Shown here piece after piece: positions 1-64,000 of a DNA stretch of 64,000 nt. Numbering within the stretch: the first letter of the stretch is position 1; each line of letters begins with the position of its first letter. The stretch covers positions 228,308,872 to 228,372,871 of the forward strand of contig NC_077233.1 of the NCBI RefSeq assembly GCF_027887165.1. The letters are read 5' to 3'. The notes beneath the pieces are model-generated. The model had not been told where the DNA came from, did no database searches, and saw only the letters and a program-made list of their open reading frames with translations. The stretch comes from Monodelphis domestica (taxonomy: Eukaryota; Chordata; Mammalia; Didelphimorphia; Didelphidae). Made by a program: the position numbers and the translations under genes.

Positions 1-59
1 CAAAAAAGTTAAGAATTCCTAACAGAGAACAAGCCACTGTGGACAGAGAAATGGCCTCA

Positions 60-185
60 AGACCAGAAGCCCAGGCTTGCATCCTCTGCCATTTACTGAC
101 CATGTAATGACAAGCAATTTGTTTAACCTCTCACTGGCCTGCCAACTCTCTCAAACTATAAAATGTAGAATTATTGCCTCCCTGC
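60..185 (+). repeat. MIR/CORE-SINE fragment
   Basis: Decayed sense copy: CTCTGCCATTTACTGACC, then CAATTTGTTTAACCTC and ACTATAAAATG follow the order of a tRNA-derived CORE-SINE. Confidence 0.45.
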
Positions 186-204
186 ATCTTTAGGAGTTTC
201 TTCT

Positions 205-401
205 CTGTCTCCCTTTCCCTCTCTCTCCTCCTCTCTTTCTCCCTCTCTGTCTCTCTCTGTCTTTCTGTCTTTGTCTCTCTGTCTCTTTCTCTCTCTCTGT
301 CTCTGTCTCTTTCTCTCTGTCTCTCTCTTTCTCCCTCTCTGTCTCTCTCTCTCTCTGTCTCTCTCTCTATCTCTCTTTCTCTCTCTCTGACTCTCTCTGT
401 C

Positions 402-499
<98 letters not shown>
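205..499. repeat. (CT)n/(CA)n microsatellite
   Basis: About 270 bp of interrupted CT/GTCT repeats, pure CT from about 418, then (CA)10 at 479-499. The long Ser-Leu and Arg-Glu open frames across it are translation artefacts. Confidence 0.97.
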
Positions 500-40391
<39,892 letters not shown>

Positions 40392-40694
40392 TGTCTTTGA
40401 TTGGCCTGTGGCGTTCCTTAGACGGAGAGTTGATTATACTTTGAAACACTGTTGAGTTTTGCCTGGAAAACATGAAATGATTCATAAAGCATGGAAATAT
40501 TGACTTCTCTTTTAAATCATACTTTTAACTTTTATGCATGAGGTATCAACTGTTATTGACATTTTCATCATCGCCATTTTCATTCCCATAAAATGATATC
40601 AAAGTACTTCAACTTTCAGAGAAAACTTGCTTATCTCATGAATATGAAGTCTCTAGTGAATGAATGAATGAAAAATGACACCTTAAGGACTTAC

Positions 40695-40910
40695 TATGTA
40701 GGAAGTGAGGTGCTGCAGTGGATAGATCTGAGTTCAAATCTGGACTCAGATAATTATTAGCTGTATGAACCTGGGTATGAATATAATATATATAATACAT
40801 ATGCATGTAAATATGCATATATGATTATATGTATTCTGACTATATTACATATGTATATAGTATGTATGTAACACATATGATATATGTGTATGTCTAATAC
40901 ACAGGTGCCA
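40695..40910 (+). repeat. SINE fragment plus AT-rich low-complexity run
   Basis: GTGCTGCAGTGGATAG, TTAGCTGTATGAACCTGGG: first half of a CORE-SINE; beyond 40778 it is replaced by TATA/CATATG low-complexity sequence. Confidence 0.5.
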
Positions 40911-40929
40911 TCAAATATAGAGAAAATAC

Positions 40930-41200
40930 ATGGGTAGCTAGATCAAATAATGGAGAGAGAGACATGGCTGGAGTCAGAAAGACTTTGAGTTCAAATCTGA
41001 CTTCAGACACTTCCTAGCAGTGTGACCCTGGACCAGTCACTTAACCAAACAGGGCCTCAGTTTCTTCATCTGTCAAATGAGCTGGAGAAGGAAATGGCAA
41101 ACCAATCCAGCATCTTGGCCAAGAAAACCCCAAATGGGGTCATAAAGAGTCAAATATGACTGAAAACAACTAAATGAACATTTACATACACAGACACTCA
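40930..41200 (+). repeat. MAR1-type SINE, sense
   Basis: CATGGCTGGAGTCAGAAAG, AGCAGTGTGACCCTGG, GAGCTGGAGAAGGAAATGG, CCAAGAAAACCCCAAATGGG, AAGAGTCAAATATGACTG. Confidence 0.85.
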
Positions 41201-41351
41201 CTATGTATACACATATAATACATGAATACTACCAAACACATGTGTAGTTTGTATGTATGCATATTTGTGTGTACATATATCAATATATATGTATATAAAC
41301 AGATAGATACACACACTCTTACATATATTGTCTTCCTCTTAGAAAGTGAAC

Positions 41352-41535
41352 GTTCTAAGGGACAGCCAGGGCATGAAGATGGGAGGACGTGGGTTCACAT
41401 CTAGCCTCAGACACTTCCTAGCTGTGTGACCCTGGCTAAGTCACTTAACTCCAATGGCCTAGCCCTTATCGCTTTTCTGCCTTAGAACCTATTACTTAGT
41501 ATCAATTTTTAGACAGCAGGTAAGGGTAAAAAAAA
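41352..41535 (+). repeat. WSINE1-type SINE, sense, 5' truncated or rearranged
   Basis: CAGACACTTCCTAGCTGTG, GCCTAGCCCTTATCGC, GACAGCAGGTAAGGGTAAA. Confidence 0.85.
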
Positions 41536-41639
41536 TCAGGAATGTGAACTTGAGAGCATCTTGGCTTTGTCCATAGTAAAGTTACTTAGTAAGTGCTTTA
41601 TCATTCACTTGAAATCATAAGTATGTTCTCTCCCTCTGA

Positions 41640-42600
41640 TAGTGCTGGAATACCCCCCACATATACACATATGTGCACATATAATGCACACTGGTAGAAA
41701 TGTGTTCATGGAAACACTGAGTTGTTAGTTTAGAATATACCATCAAACAGTCTCTACGTGTGTGCATTCACGCCACATTCGTCACAAGGGATGCCCGTAA
41801 AATCATTCCAGTTAGGAATATAAGATACAGGAATGTCACCGTCACAGAAATGCAGTTGTCCACCTCAGTGTTTCTACTGATGTTTCTTGACTCGCTCCAG
41901 AAGAGCCCTGAGTCCATGCCATGCGCTAATGGGTTAAAGGAATTGGGAAGGTTTAGAGAAGAAAAGACTGAGGGAGGAAGTGTGTCTTCAGCCCTTTGTT
42001 GAGTTGCCATGCGGACGAGAGATTAGATTTTCTCAGTTTGCTCCAGAGGGAGGAACAATAAATACAGGCTTCAAATGTTTGCTTTCTATCAAGAAAAACT
42101 TACTAATCATTAGAGCTGTCTAACTCTTTGTGATAGTGAAGAACTGAAAATGGGAGATGATTCTAAACTGAGGAATGGATAAAAATTATGATAAATAAAT
42201 GTTCTGGGCTTTATTACTATTTTATAAGAAAAAAAAAACAAATATAAAAAATTCTGAGAAGCCAATGATGTAGTACAGGGAAGCCCACAACGGACAGAAG
42301 CAACATGGAAGAGGGAATGCGGGAGGCTGACAATGAGGGCTAAATTCTGAGAACACACGGGTTAGAACAACAGAAAATTCTGAAACTGAACACACAATGT
42401 TCAGTAATTATAATGATATTATATTGTTCCTAACCCCAGAGGAAAAAAGAAACTGAAACTCCCTCTCTTCCTCTAAGAGAAAAGGGACTTTGGTATGAGA
42501 CACTGAATATGCTCTAGCAGACTGTTGATGGTTGGTTAGTTTTGCTGAACTGCTCCCCCCCCCCAACCCCATTTTTAATTCCTCATTACAAGGGATGGTT
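41640..42600. other. RSPH10B intron 1, largely unassigned
   Basis: No clear repeat family. Two overlapping 80-codon frames (41760-42010) on opposite strands match nothing I know. Confidence 0.3.
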
Positions 42601-42604
42601 TACC

Positions 42605-43255
42605 TGTTTAAGGAAAGGAAGGAATACATTCAGAAATTAAGAGGATATAAAGCTGTTTCAAAAATACCTGGGCAGACTTGTATGAAGACAGAAGTGGGCA
42701 GAAGCAGATGAATTTGTGGTAACATTGTAAAGACTTAACTCTGATCAATGATGTACTGGCCAACTACCACTGCAGATGATGATGCTGTCCACTTCATGAC
42801 AGCGAGGCATCTAGACAGAGCAATTTATAGAGAATCTATACTTCCTAGAGTCAGGAAGACCTCAATTTAAAGCCAGCCTCAAATAGCGACCAGTGAGGTG
42901 ACCCTGGGTAAGAGGTGACCCTGCTTAACTTCTGGCAGCCTCAATTTTTCCATCTGTAAAATGGGGACAATAACTGCGCCTATCTTTCAAGGTTGTTGTG
43001 AAGAGAAAATGAGATATTTGTGAAACATGCTATATAAATTCTAGCTAGTAGTAGTAGTAGCATCATTGCCATTATGCCCTCCAGGCAGAACAAGAGGTAC
43101 ATTTTTGGACATGGCCAATGTAGGAAATTGTTTTGCTTGACTACGAATATGGGCTACAAATTTTTTTTTCCTTTTTTTTTCTCATTGGGGGGAGGAAGAG
43201 GTATATGGGAGAGAAAACAAAAGCTTGTTATTGAAAAAAACTGGATCTTTAATAT
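42605..43255 (+). repeat. L1 3' end split by a CORE-SINE
   Basis: L1 tail text at 42610-42830 (GGCAGACTTGTATGAAGAC, CTCTGATCAATGATGTAC) and 43090-43250 (CATGGCCAATGTAGGAAATT, TTTTGCTTGACTACGAATAT, AAAGCTTGTTATTGAAAAAA). The SINE (42845-43055; TCAGGAAGACCTCAATTT, CATCTGTAAAATGGGGAC) lies between. Confidence 0.6.
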
Positions 43256-43429
43256 AGCTAAAACTAAGAAAAATAAAGCGATGGCAATAAACTTTTTAAA
43301 AAGAAAAAACTGGGCAGTTACTTATCTAGACGAGGTGGTAGATTTCCCCTCACTTGGGGGTCTTCCAGCAGAGGGTGGATGACCCCTTGACCCCAACATT
43401 ATAGGGAAATTATAAGCCCATTACTCTGT

Positions 43430-43600
43430 GGAATGGTTTGGACACGCGGCCTCTGCTCCCTTCAAGTTCGAGGAGGGACGGAGGATGTGCGTGTTCGCGT
43501 GCTCGGCGCTGCACTCCGCGATGCCGGCAGGCCCGCCAAGTCCGTGGGATGTCTAGTTTATCCATCGCTTGGCCCTCTTCGTCCTGTCCTCCCACCCACC
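43430..43600. promoter_or_regulatory. CpG-rich patch in RSPH10B intron 1
   Basis: Unlike its AT-rich surroundings, this stretch is GC-rich with many CpGs (GACACGCGG, GTTCGCGTGCTCGGCGC, CCGCGATGCCGG). It starts about 100 bp downstream of the exon 1 donor and looks like the core of a small CpG island extending over the promoter. Short open frames cross it on both strands but resemble no protein I know. Confidence 0.5.
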
Positions 43601-43701
43601 TGCCTCTCCTAAAGCCTCATTGTCCCTCGGCCCCAAACCAACAATACCATTTGAAATCCTTTGGTGACCCAATCCCGGCGGACTAAGGTTCTTGAACTTA
43701 C

Positions 43702-43765
43702 CTCCGCACTGGTCCCGCGTACAGAAGACTGTCCCGTCTCTAGGAAACCGTAGTTAAGGAGCCAC
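43702..43765 (-). promoter_or_regulatory. RSPH10B: RSPH10B untranslated exon 1 and core promoter region
   Basis: Read on the minus strand, a GC-rich stretch ends at 43702 in GTGCGGAG followed by the strong donor GTAAGT (43701-43696). It lies 3.2 kb upstream of the acceptor at about 40463 that precedes the ATG exon, so I take it as a noncoding first exon. The 5' end (TSS) cannot be fixed from sequence; the upper limit given is a guess. No TATA box is evident. A possible RFX X-box lies at 43736-43748 and a tandem array follows just upstream. Confidence 0.6.
43736..43748 (-). promoter_or_regulatory. Possible RFX X-box (imperfect inverted repeat)
   Basis: On the minus strand this reads GTTTCCTAGAGAC, an imperfect palindrome resembling the X-box (GTTRCC-N-GNAAC type) bound by RFX factors at motile-cilia genes. 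It sits 34-46 nt upstream of the inferred exon 1 donor, which fits the cilia role of RSPH10B. One half-site deviates from consensus, so this is a candidate only. Confidence 0.35.
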
Positions 43766-43770
43766 AACAT

Positions 43771-43921
43771 TCTTAAAGAGGCCCCTCCCTTCATATGGAC
43801 TTCTTAAAGAGACCCTCTCCTAACAAGCGGATCTTAAATGGACGACTCCTTTTAACAAGGGCATTTAAAGAACTGCCTCCTTTAATAAAGAGCTCTTAAA
43901 ACGATCCCGCCCCTCTCAAAA
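43771..43921. repeat. Degenerate ~31-bp tandem array upstream of RSPH10B exon 1
   Basis: The core TCTTAAA or a close variant recurs at about 43771, 43802, 43832, 43863 and 43894, a period of 30-32 bp. Each copy is followed by a C-rich block (CCCCTCCC, CCCTCTCC, GACTCC, GCCTCC, CCCGCCCC). About five units are visible, ending in a T-run at 43928-43942. On the minus strand each unit is a G-rich box followed by TTTAAGA. Confidence 0.6.
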
Positions 43922-43959
43922 GGGGGCTTTTTTTTTTTTTTTAAAGGTACTACCTTCAG

Positions 43960-44480
43960 TGGCCATCCTCTCTATTAGGGAGCTTTTAACTTTCAAAAAG
44001 CTGTCCAGGGTTTTAGAAAGGCTGTTTTCCCCAGGCTTTAAAATGGGGGCAATTGGTTTCAGTATGAATTTGATGTAGGATCGCTACCATTAGAGATTTG
44101 ATTTCCAGGTAGCTATTTTTCAACAGACATTAATGTATTTTTTAACGGTATCTGAGATTTTATTAGTTCCTTGCCGATACAGATCAAATTCTGCCTAGAA
44201 ACTTGGTCTTACAGAATTGTGTGGCAGTGTAGAGAGGAGAGATTCAAATGCCTTTATGTGAAAGAAGTAAAACTAGAACTCAGGTTCTATTATTCTGTTT
44301 ATACTTATGTTCTTATTCCAAGGAGTTGATTCTATAACGCTGCCACACAACAATTAAATTATGCCAAAATTTGCTCATCCCTAGAGAATTGTTTTTACCT
44401 CTTTTGATTTCCAAACATATCCATTACACTTTCAACTGAGGACATAAATTCATGGGCAGCCTTCCTGAAAAGGCTTATTT
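43960..44480. other. Upstream flank of RSPH10B
   Basis: Non-repetitive AT-rich sequence; no open frame or regulatory motif recognised. Confidence 0.3.
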
Positions 44481-44481
44481 A

Positions 44482-44682
44482 AAGGGGGTGAATGGAAGTG
44501 GCTCAGTGAATTGAGAGCCACCCTACAGACAGGAGGTCCTGGATTCAGATTTGACCTCTGAAATTTCCTGTGTGTCCCTAGGCAAGTCACCTAGCCCCCC
44601 AATGCCTAGCTCTTGCCACTTCTGCCTTGAGCCAATACATGGTATTGATTTCTAAAATGGAAGGTAAGGATTTTTAAAAAGA
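44482..44682 (+). repeat. WSINE1-type SINE, sense
   Basis: GGAAGTGGCTCAGTGAATTG, CCTAGGCAAGTCACCTAGC, GGAAGGTAAGGATTTTTAAA. Confidence 0.85.
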
Positions 44683-44879
44683 AAGAAAAAGCTTAAAGAT
44701 TTCAGTTTTTTTTTTAATTAAATAAAGCCAGCACACATTATCTGCTATTGCTGTCCCAGATGGAAAGAGAAGAAAGATGTTTCTTCAAGCAAAATGTTTT
44801 TCTTGGAAAAATGCTTTTTTTGTAGAGTTGACAATTCCCCAACTTGCAACTTTTATCTAACCCAATAAGGCTGGCCCTA

Positions 44880-45115
44880 GGTTTAGACTCCGAAGACCTG
44901 GGTTTGAATCAGGTGATACAACCTGGCTCTGAAGTCACAGTAAGGAATTAATGTCTCAGAACTTATTTCTATATTTATAAACTGAAATGTGCTACTACAT
45001 AGCTTTATTACCTACCTTGAAGGACTTGATAAAGGATCAAGTTAGATAATTTATGGGAAGTACCATGTAAATATAAAATGCTATATAAATGTAGCTCATT
45101 ACTATTACTGTTGGT
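44880..45115 (+). repeat. CORE-SINE, sense, decayed
   Basis: TCCGAAGACCTGGGTTTG, CTTGAAGGACTTGATAAAGG, TGCTATATAAATGTAGC. Confidence 0.55.
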
Positions 45116-45169
45116 GATCCCAAGAAAAAGGGAAATTTCCAATATTATTGATAGTTATACAGTTTGTTA

Positions 45170-46035
45170 GTAGAATAGAAGCTTTACATGGGATGTACAG
45201 GGTGTTCAGGGAAGCCTAATGCCTCTGATGTGAGGACTTGCCAAGCCCTTTTCAGGACTGCTCATCCTCTTTTGGTAACCACCTGCCACTCAGCTCTCAC
45301 ATGTGGCTCCAAGAAGCTGTAGCATGTGCTGCAGCCACATTAGTAAAGCCAGGTTGAGGGTAACCAATAGGCCTCAAACCCATTGATGAGTTGGGGGGGG
45401 GGGTGTCTTTCCCAAACAGGTGAAGATTTCTCCCCAGTGGAATGGGAGAATGAGAATAATTTCTTCTAAAGGCCATGAAAGCAGAGGAAACAGGCACTGT
45501 GGAGTGCAAGATAAGAAACCAAGGTCACCCACTGCATCTTAAGCCGACTCCAGTTGTCTTGACTTTTGAATAAGTCTGGAAGAGAATGAGGCCATCGACT
45601 TTGTGTAACTCTGCCTCACAAATCCAATCTATACTTGCATCCAAAGACATTTCCCAAACTATTTTACCATTTTACATTTTTTTAAACTCTCACCTTCCAT
45701 CTTAGAATCAATGCTGTGTATTGGTTCCAAGGTAGAAGAGTAGTAAGGGCTAGGCAATGGGGGTCAAGTGACTTGTCCAGAGTCACACAGCTAGGAAGTG
45801 TCTGAAACCAGATTTGAATCTAGGACTGTTTCTAGGCCTGGCTCTCAATCCACTGAGTCACACAATTGTTCCCAACCATTTTATATTTTCCAAATGTTCA
45901 TATGTGCTATTTGTGCCTGACAAAATGTAGAGCCTCCCAAACTCTGATTAGCCACAGTTGGACACTCTGTACACTGACCCCAACATATTGATGCCATTTT
46001 GGTCCTCTTACAAGTATGAAGGACAACAACCATAA
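45170..46035 (+). repeat. Probable marsupial SINE/LINE composite split by a WSINE
   Basis: 45540-45660 (GAATGAGGCCATCGAC, CTCTGCCTCACAAATCC) and 45890-46035 (TTTTGGTCCTCTTACAAG, GAAGGACAACAACCATA) follow a familiar marsupial repeat ending GAAGGACAACAAC. The two parts are separated by the WSINE at 45681-45874. Confidence 0.5.
45681..45874 (-). repeat. WSINE1-type SINE, antisense, 15-bp target duplication
   Basis: AAACTCTCACCTTCCATC to TGAGTCACACAATTGTTCCC. ACCATTTTACATTTT (45666-45680) recurs as ACCATTTTATATTTT (45875-45889), one mismatch. Confidence 0.93.
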
Positions 46036-46423
46036 AAGCTTTCATAGTACTGTGGCACAAGTGGAAAAATATTCATTTTATTATTATTGGTAATCTATCC
46101 TACATCCTAGGGTCTGTCAGCATCGTACAAACTCCTTAAATGAAAATAATTGTAAAATTTGAAAATCTAATCAGCTAGCAATTCTGTGATGACCTAAAAT
46201 GAATGAGGTCATGTAGTAGATCTTCTTTTCCTTTATTACTAGCCACTTTGACAGCTAATCAATTTATTTACTTTTATTTTTATCTTGCCAAAGTTCAAAT
46301 GAGATGAGACCTGTATTTGCATTATCATTGTGGACCAATGATGAAAAATCTCTAGAATTATGACATCAAGGAAATAAAATTACAGCATAACGGAATTAAC
46401 AGGGAAATTGAAGGTCTAAAGTT

Positions 46424-46814
46424 TTTATTTCATTCAGTAAGGAGACCTACCCTTAGAGCAAGCTATAATTCTTAAGTTCTTGAAATTAACATTAGGCAGT
46501 AATGCTTAAAATACAAACTAAATATATTTTCTGTGAAGAATGTGTGAATTCAAGACTTGTATAACTACTAGCGTATGCTCTTTATTTCTCAAAATATGTT
46601 CTTGGCTATACATATATATATATTTTAAAAGGCAGTAAGAACAAGAAATTCTGTAAGCAAAGCTCAAGATAAATGTTAAATGTACATGGAAAATAATGTA
46701 GCACAACTGATTTTTAAAACAAAAAAAGCTAAATTTTTGTTTTCAAAATTAGGAAAATCCATGATAAAATCCACAATTCTACAAAATGAGAATAATTTTA
46801 TGCACAATTATTCA
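46424..46814 (-). promoter_or_regulatory. PMS2: PMS2 3'UTR and candidate poly(A) signals
   Basis: Downstream of the stop, minus-strand AATAAA hexamers occur at 46581-46586 (about 230 nt past the stop) and 46424-46429 (about 390 nt). The nearer one gives a 3'UTR close to the short human one. No interspersed repeat is obvious in between. The true cleavage site needs transcript evidence. Confidence 0.5.
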
Positions 46815-62380
<15,566 letters not shown>

Positions 62381-62474
62381 CTATAGAAAGAATAAAGTTT
62401 AATAATGGTTATAAATATTTTGTTTTCTTTTATATTATAGTAACATGTTACTCTAGTCAATCAAAACAATCTTA

Positions 62475-62950
62475 GAACTACAAAATATTAGAGCTTGAAG
62501 AATCCTTAGAGATCATCTTTTTTTTTTTCTTAAACCTTCCATCTTGGAGTCAATACTGTGTATTTGCTCCAAGGCAGAAGAGTGGTGAGGGCTAGGCAAT
62601 GGAGGTCAAGTGACTTGTCCAGGGTCACACAGCTGGGGTTAGAGATCATCTTATTTAAAAGACTGCAAACTATTACCTATGAGTCAAATCCAGCCCTCTC
62701 CCTATTCTGGAACAGCCAACAGGTCAAATCTGGCATGATGCCTGCTTTTGTATGGCCCATAAGCTAAGAATGTTTTTACATTTTACAGAATTTAACATTA
62801 TTTTTAAGTGTAAAAAAATATCCTTAGCTCCTAGATCAAGCCAAAACTGGTGGTGGATTGAATATGGCCTCCTATCTGCCAGGTCCTGAATTAGTCTCAG
62901 ATTCTTATTTTATACAAGAGGAACTGAGGGTCCAGAAAAATTAAAATGAT
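62475..62950. repeat. Nested MIR-type SINE, WSINE and hAT fragment
   Basis: An antisense MIR-type SINE (62475-62520, resuming 62895-62950) is split. A 5'-truncated antisense WSINE (62520-62638) is flanked by exact 14-bp copies TTAGAGATCATCTT (62506-62519 and 62639-62652). A hAT-Charlie-like piece (about 62658-62890; GTCAAATCCAGCCCTC, TTTTGTATGGCCCATAAGC) follows. Confidence 0.75.
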
Positions 62951-62959
62951 AGATTTTTT

Positions 62960-63340
62960 TGGAAAATACTATTTTCCAATGATGAATACTAAAATGAAAT
63001 GAAACAATAAACATTTGTGCTGTGAGCACTAGAATAAATAAATTTCTAGATCTTTACATTTACTTATTTAAAATAAACTCACTATGTCCCAGAGTTTCAG
63101 TAAGATACAGACACTATATACACACAACCGGAAAATAGTTAAGAAATTATATAAAAATATCTTTTCTTTTTTTTTTTTAAACATTCTTAACCTCAATGAC
63201 CAGGGAAGCCTGATCTCAGGAGTAAGAGGTCAGCTCAGAAACTCAGGTGCCTCAAAGTAAAGACCAGGAAGGGTTAACTGCCCAACCAAAAATGCAACAA
63301 AGGGCAGAGCCTAACCCTAATACAAAGGACCAATTCAGAA
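62960..63340. other. PMS2 intron 8, unassigned stretch
   Basis: AT-rich, nothing recognised; PMS2 exon 8 is not here. Confidence 0.4.
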
Positions 63341-63344
63341 ACTA

Positions 63345-63970
63345 AAGGGGAAAATGAGTAAATCAAAGAAAACATTAACTACTATAAAAATTTATTGCAA
63401 ATCTAGAGATCTCTCCAAGGAAAAAAATAACTCCATAGTAACTGCAAACAGAGACTTAAAGGAAAAAATTGGTTTTCCTTTACATTACATTACTTTAATA
63501 ACTATAAGAAGAAATGAAAGGAGAGATAAAAAATTAAATAAAAGCTCTGGAGGGCTCAGAAGAAAAAGTGGTAAGCCTTACCCAAGAAATGGAATCTCTG
63601 AGAATGCCAATAAACCAAACAAGGCAACAAAAATTTATTAGAAATTTACTTTATACAGGTAGTTTTCAAAGGAAGAAATAAAAACTATCAAAAATTGCTC
63701 TAAATCATTAATAGAGAGATGTAAATTAAAACAACTTTGAGATATACAACCTCACACCTATCAGATTGACTAAGATGATACAATACTCAAAAAAGCAGGT
63801 GATGAAGCATGAAGCTTGCCTTCTTACAGAGGATAAACACAAGGTGCAGAAAGAGAAATATACTTTTGAACATGGCCACCATGTAGTTTTGCTCTTGTTG
63901 TCTATGTGTATTTGTTACAAGGATTTTTTATTCCTCTTCCCCCAAGTTTTTACTGAGTGGGACGGGATCA
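63345..63970 (+). repeat. L1 fragments, sense
   Basis: 63350-63640 is A-rich, L1 ORF-like; 63660-63790 follows ORF2 3' text (CAGGTAGTTTTCAAAGG, CCTCACACCTATCAGATTG); 63860-63970 follows the 3'UTR (GTGTATTTGTTACAAGG). The 95-codon frame at 63354 is a relic of this. Confidence 0.5.
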
Positions 63971-64000
63971 AGAGGTTAGTAACAGTGATTCAAAAAGAAA

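Noticed and set aside
205..499. CRISPR-like or regular spaced repeat array
   Set aside because: Repeats are simple di- and tetranucleotide runs without unique spacers; the DNA is vertebrate.
63354..63641. Possible upstream PMS2 exon or small gene
   Set aside because: The Lys-rich frame is A-rich L1 debris on the plus strand, while PMS2 is on the minus strand. It carries none of the exon 8 ATPase/transducer motifs.

Overview
This is mammalian nuclear DNA, almost certainly from a marsupial and probably an Australian one. Its genes are small exons in long repeat-filled introns. The dominant repeat, in more than twenty copies, is a tRNA-headed SINE of about 200 bp with the head GGCAGCTGGGTGGCTCAG, the box GGTTCAAAT and a tail ending GGTAAGGGTTTAAAA. 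That is the WSINE1/WALLSI type I know from Australian marsupials. Marsupial L1, L2, CORE-SINE (MIR/THER/MAR), hAT and Tigger-like copies fill most of the rest.

Two protein genes lie head to tail on the minus strand. RSPH10B (radial spoke head 10 homolog B, a MORN-repeat ciliary protein) has its untranslated first exon near 43.7 kb and its ATG at 40391. Fourteen coding exons run leftward to 671 (613 codons); the C-terminal exons lie beyond the left edge. PMS2 (MutL-alpha endonuclease subunit) enters from the right edge at its ninth exon (62380) and stops at 46815, covering seven exons, the last 565 residues and the stop codon. Every PMS2 exon except exon 11 matches the human exon length I know. 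This order and orientation match human 7p22. The two genes share a neighbourhood, not a pathway: one builds motile cilia, the other does mismatch repair.

Layout: 0-0.7 kb holds a CT microsatellite and a SINE beside RSPH10B exon 15. From 0.7 to 40.4 kb lie the RSPH10B coding exons. Their introns hold L2 and L1 pieces, a Tigger-like element (7.0 kb), an L1 with decayed ORF1/ORF2 (11.6-14.9 kb), a PSMA1 processed pseudogene split by later insertions (20.4-22.9 kb), a 480 bp GAAA/GAAG microsatellite (24.4-24.9 kb), a NUTF2 processed pseudogene (25.6-26.2 kb), an antisense L1 ORF2 (29-31.6 kb) and another antisense L1 piece (35.4-36.4 kb). From 40.5 to 44 kb are RSPH10B exon 1, a CpG-rich patch and a 31-bp tandem array just upstream. 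From 44 to 46.8 kb is intergenic repeat DNA and the PMS2 3' end. From 46.8 to 64 kb is PMS2, whose introns carry L1, CORE-SINE, WSINE and a hAT element.

I found no prokaryote-like operon, CRISPR array or new multi-gene system. The most interesting signals are a SINE target-site duplication that spans the PMS2 exon 13 splice donor, the tandem array and possible RFX X-box at the RSPH10B promoter, two processed pseudogenes identified by translation, and several nested insertions whose order can be read from target-site duplications. All family names come from memory; no database was searched.
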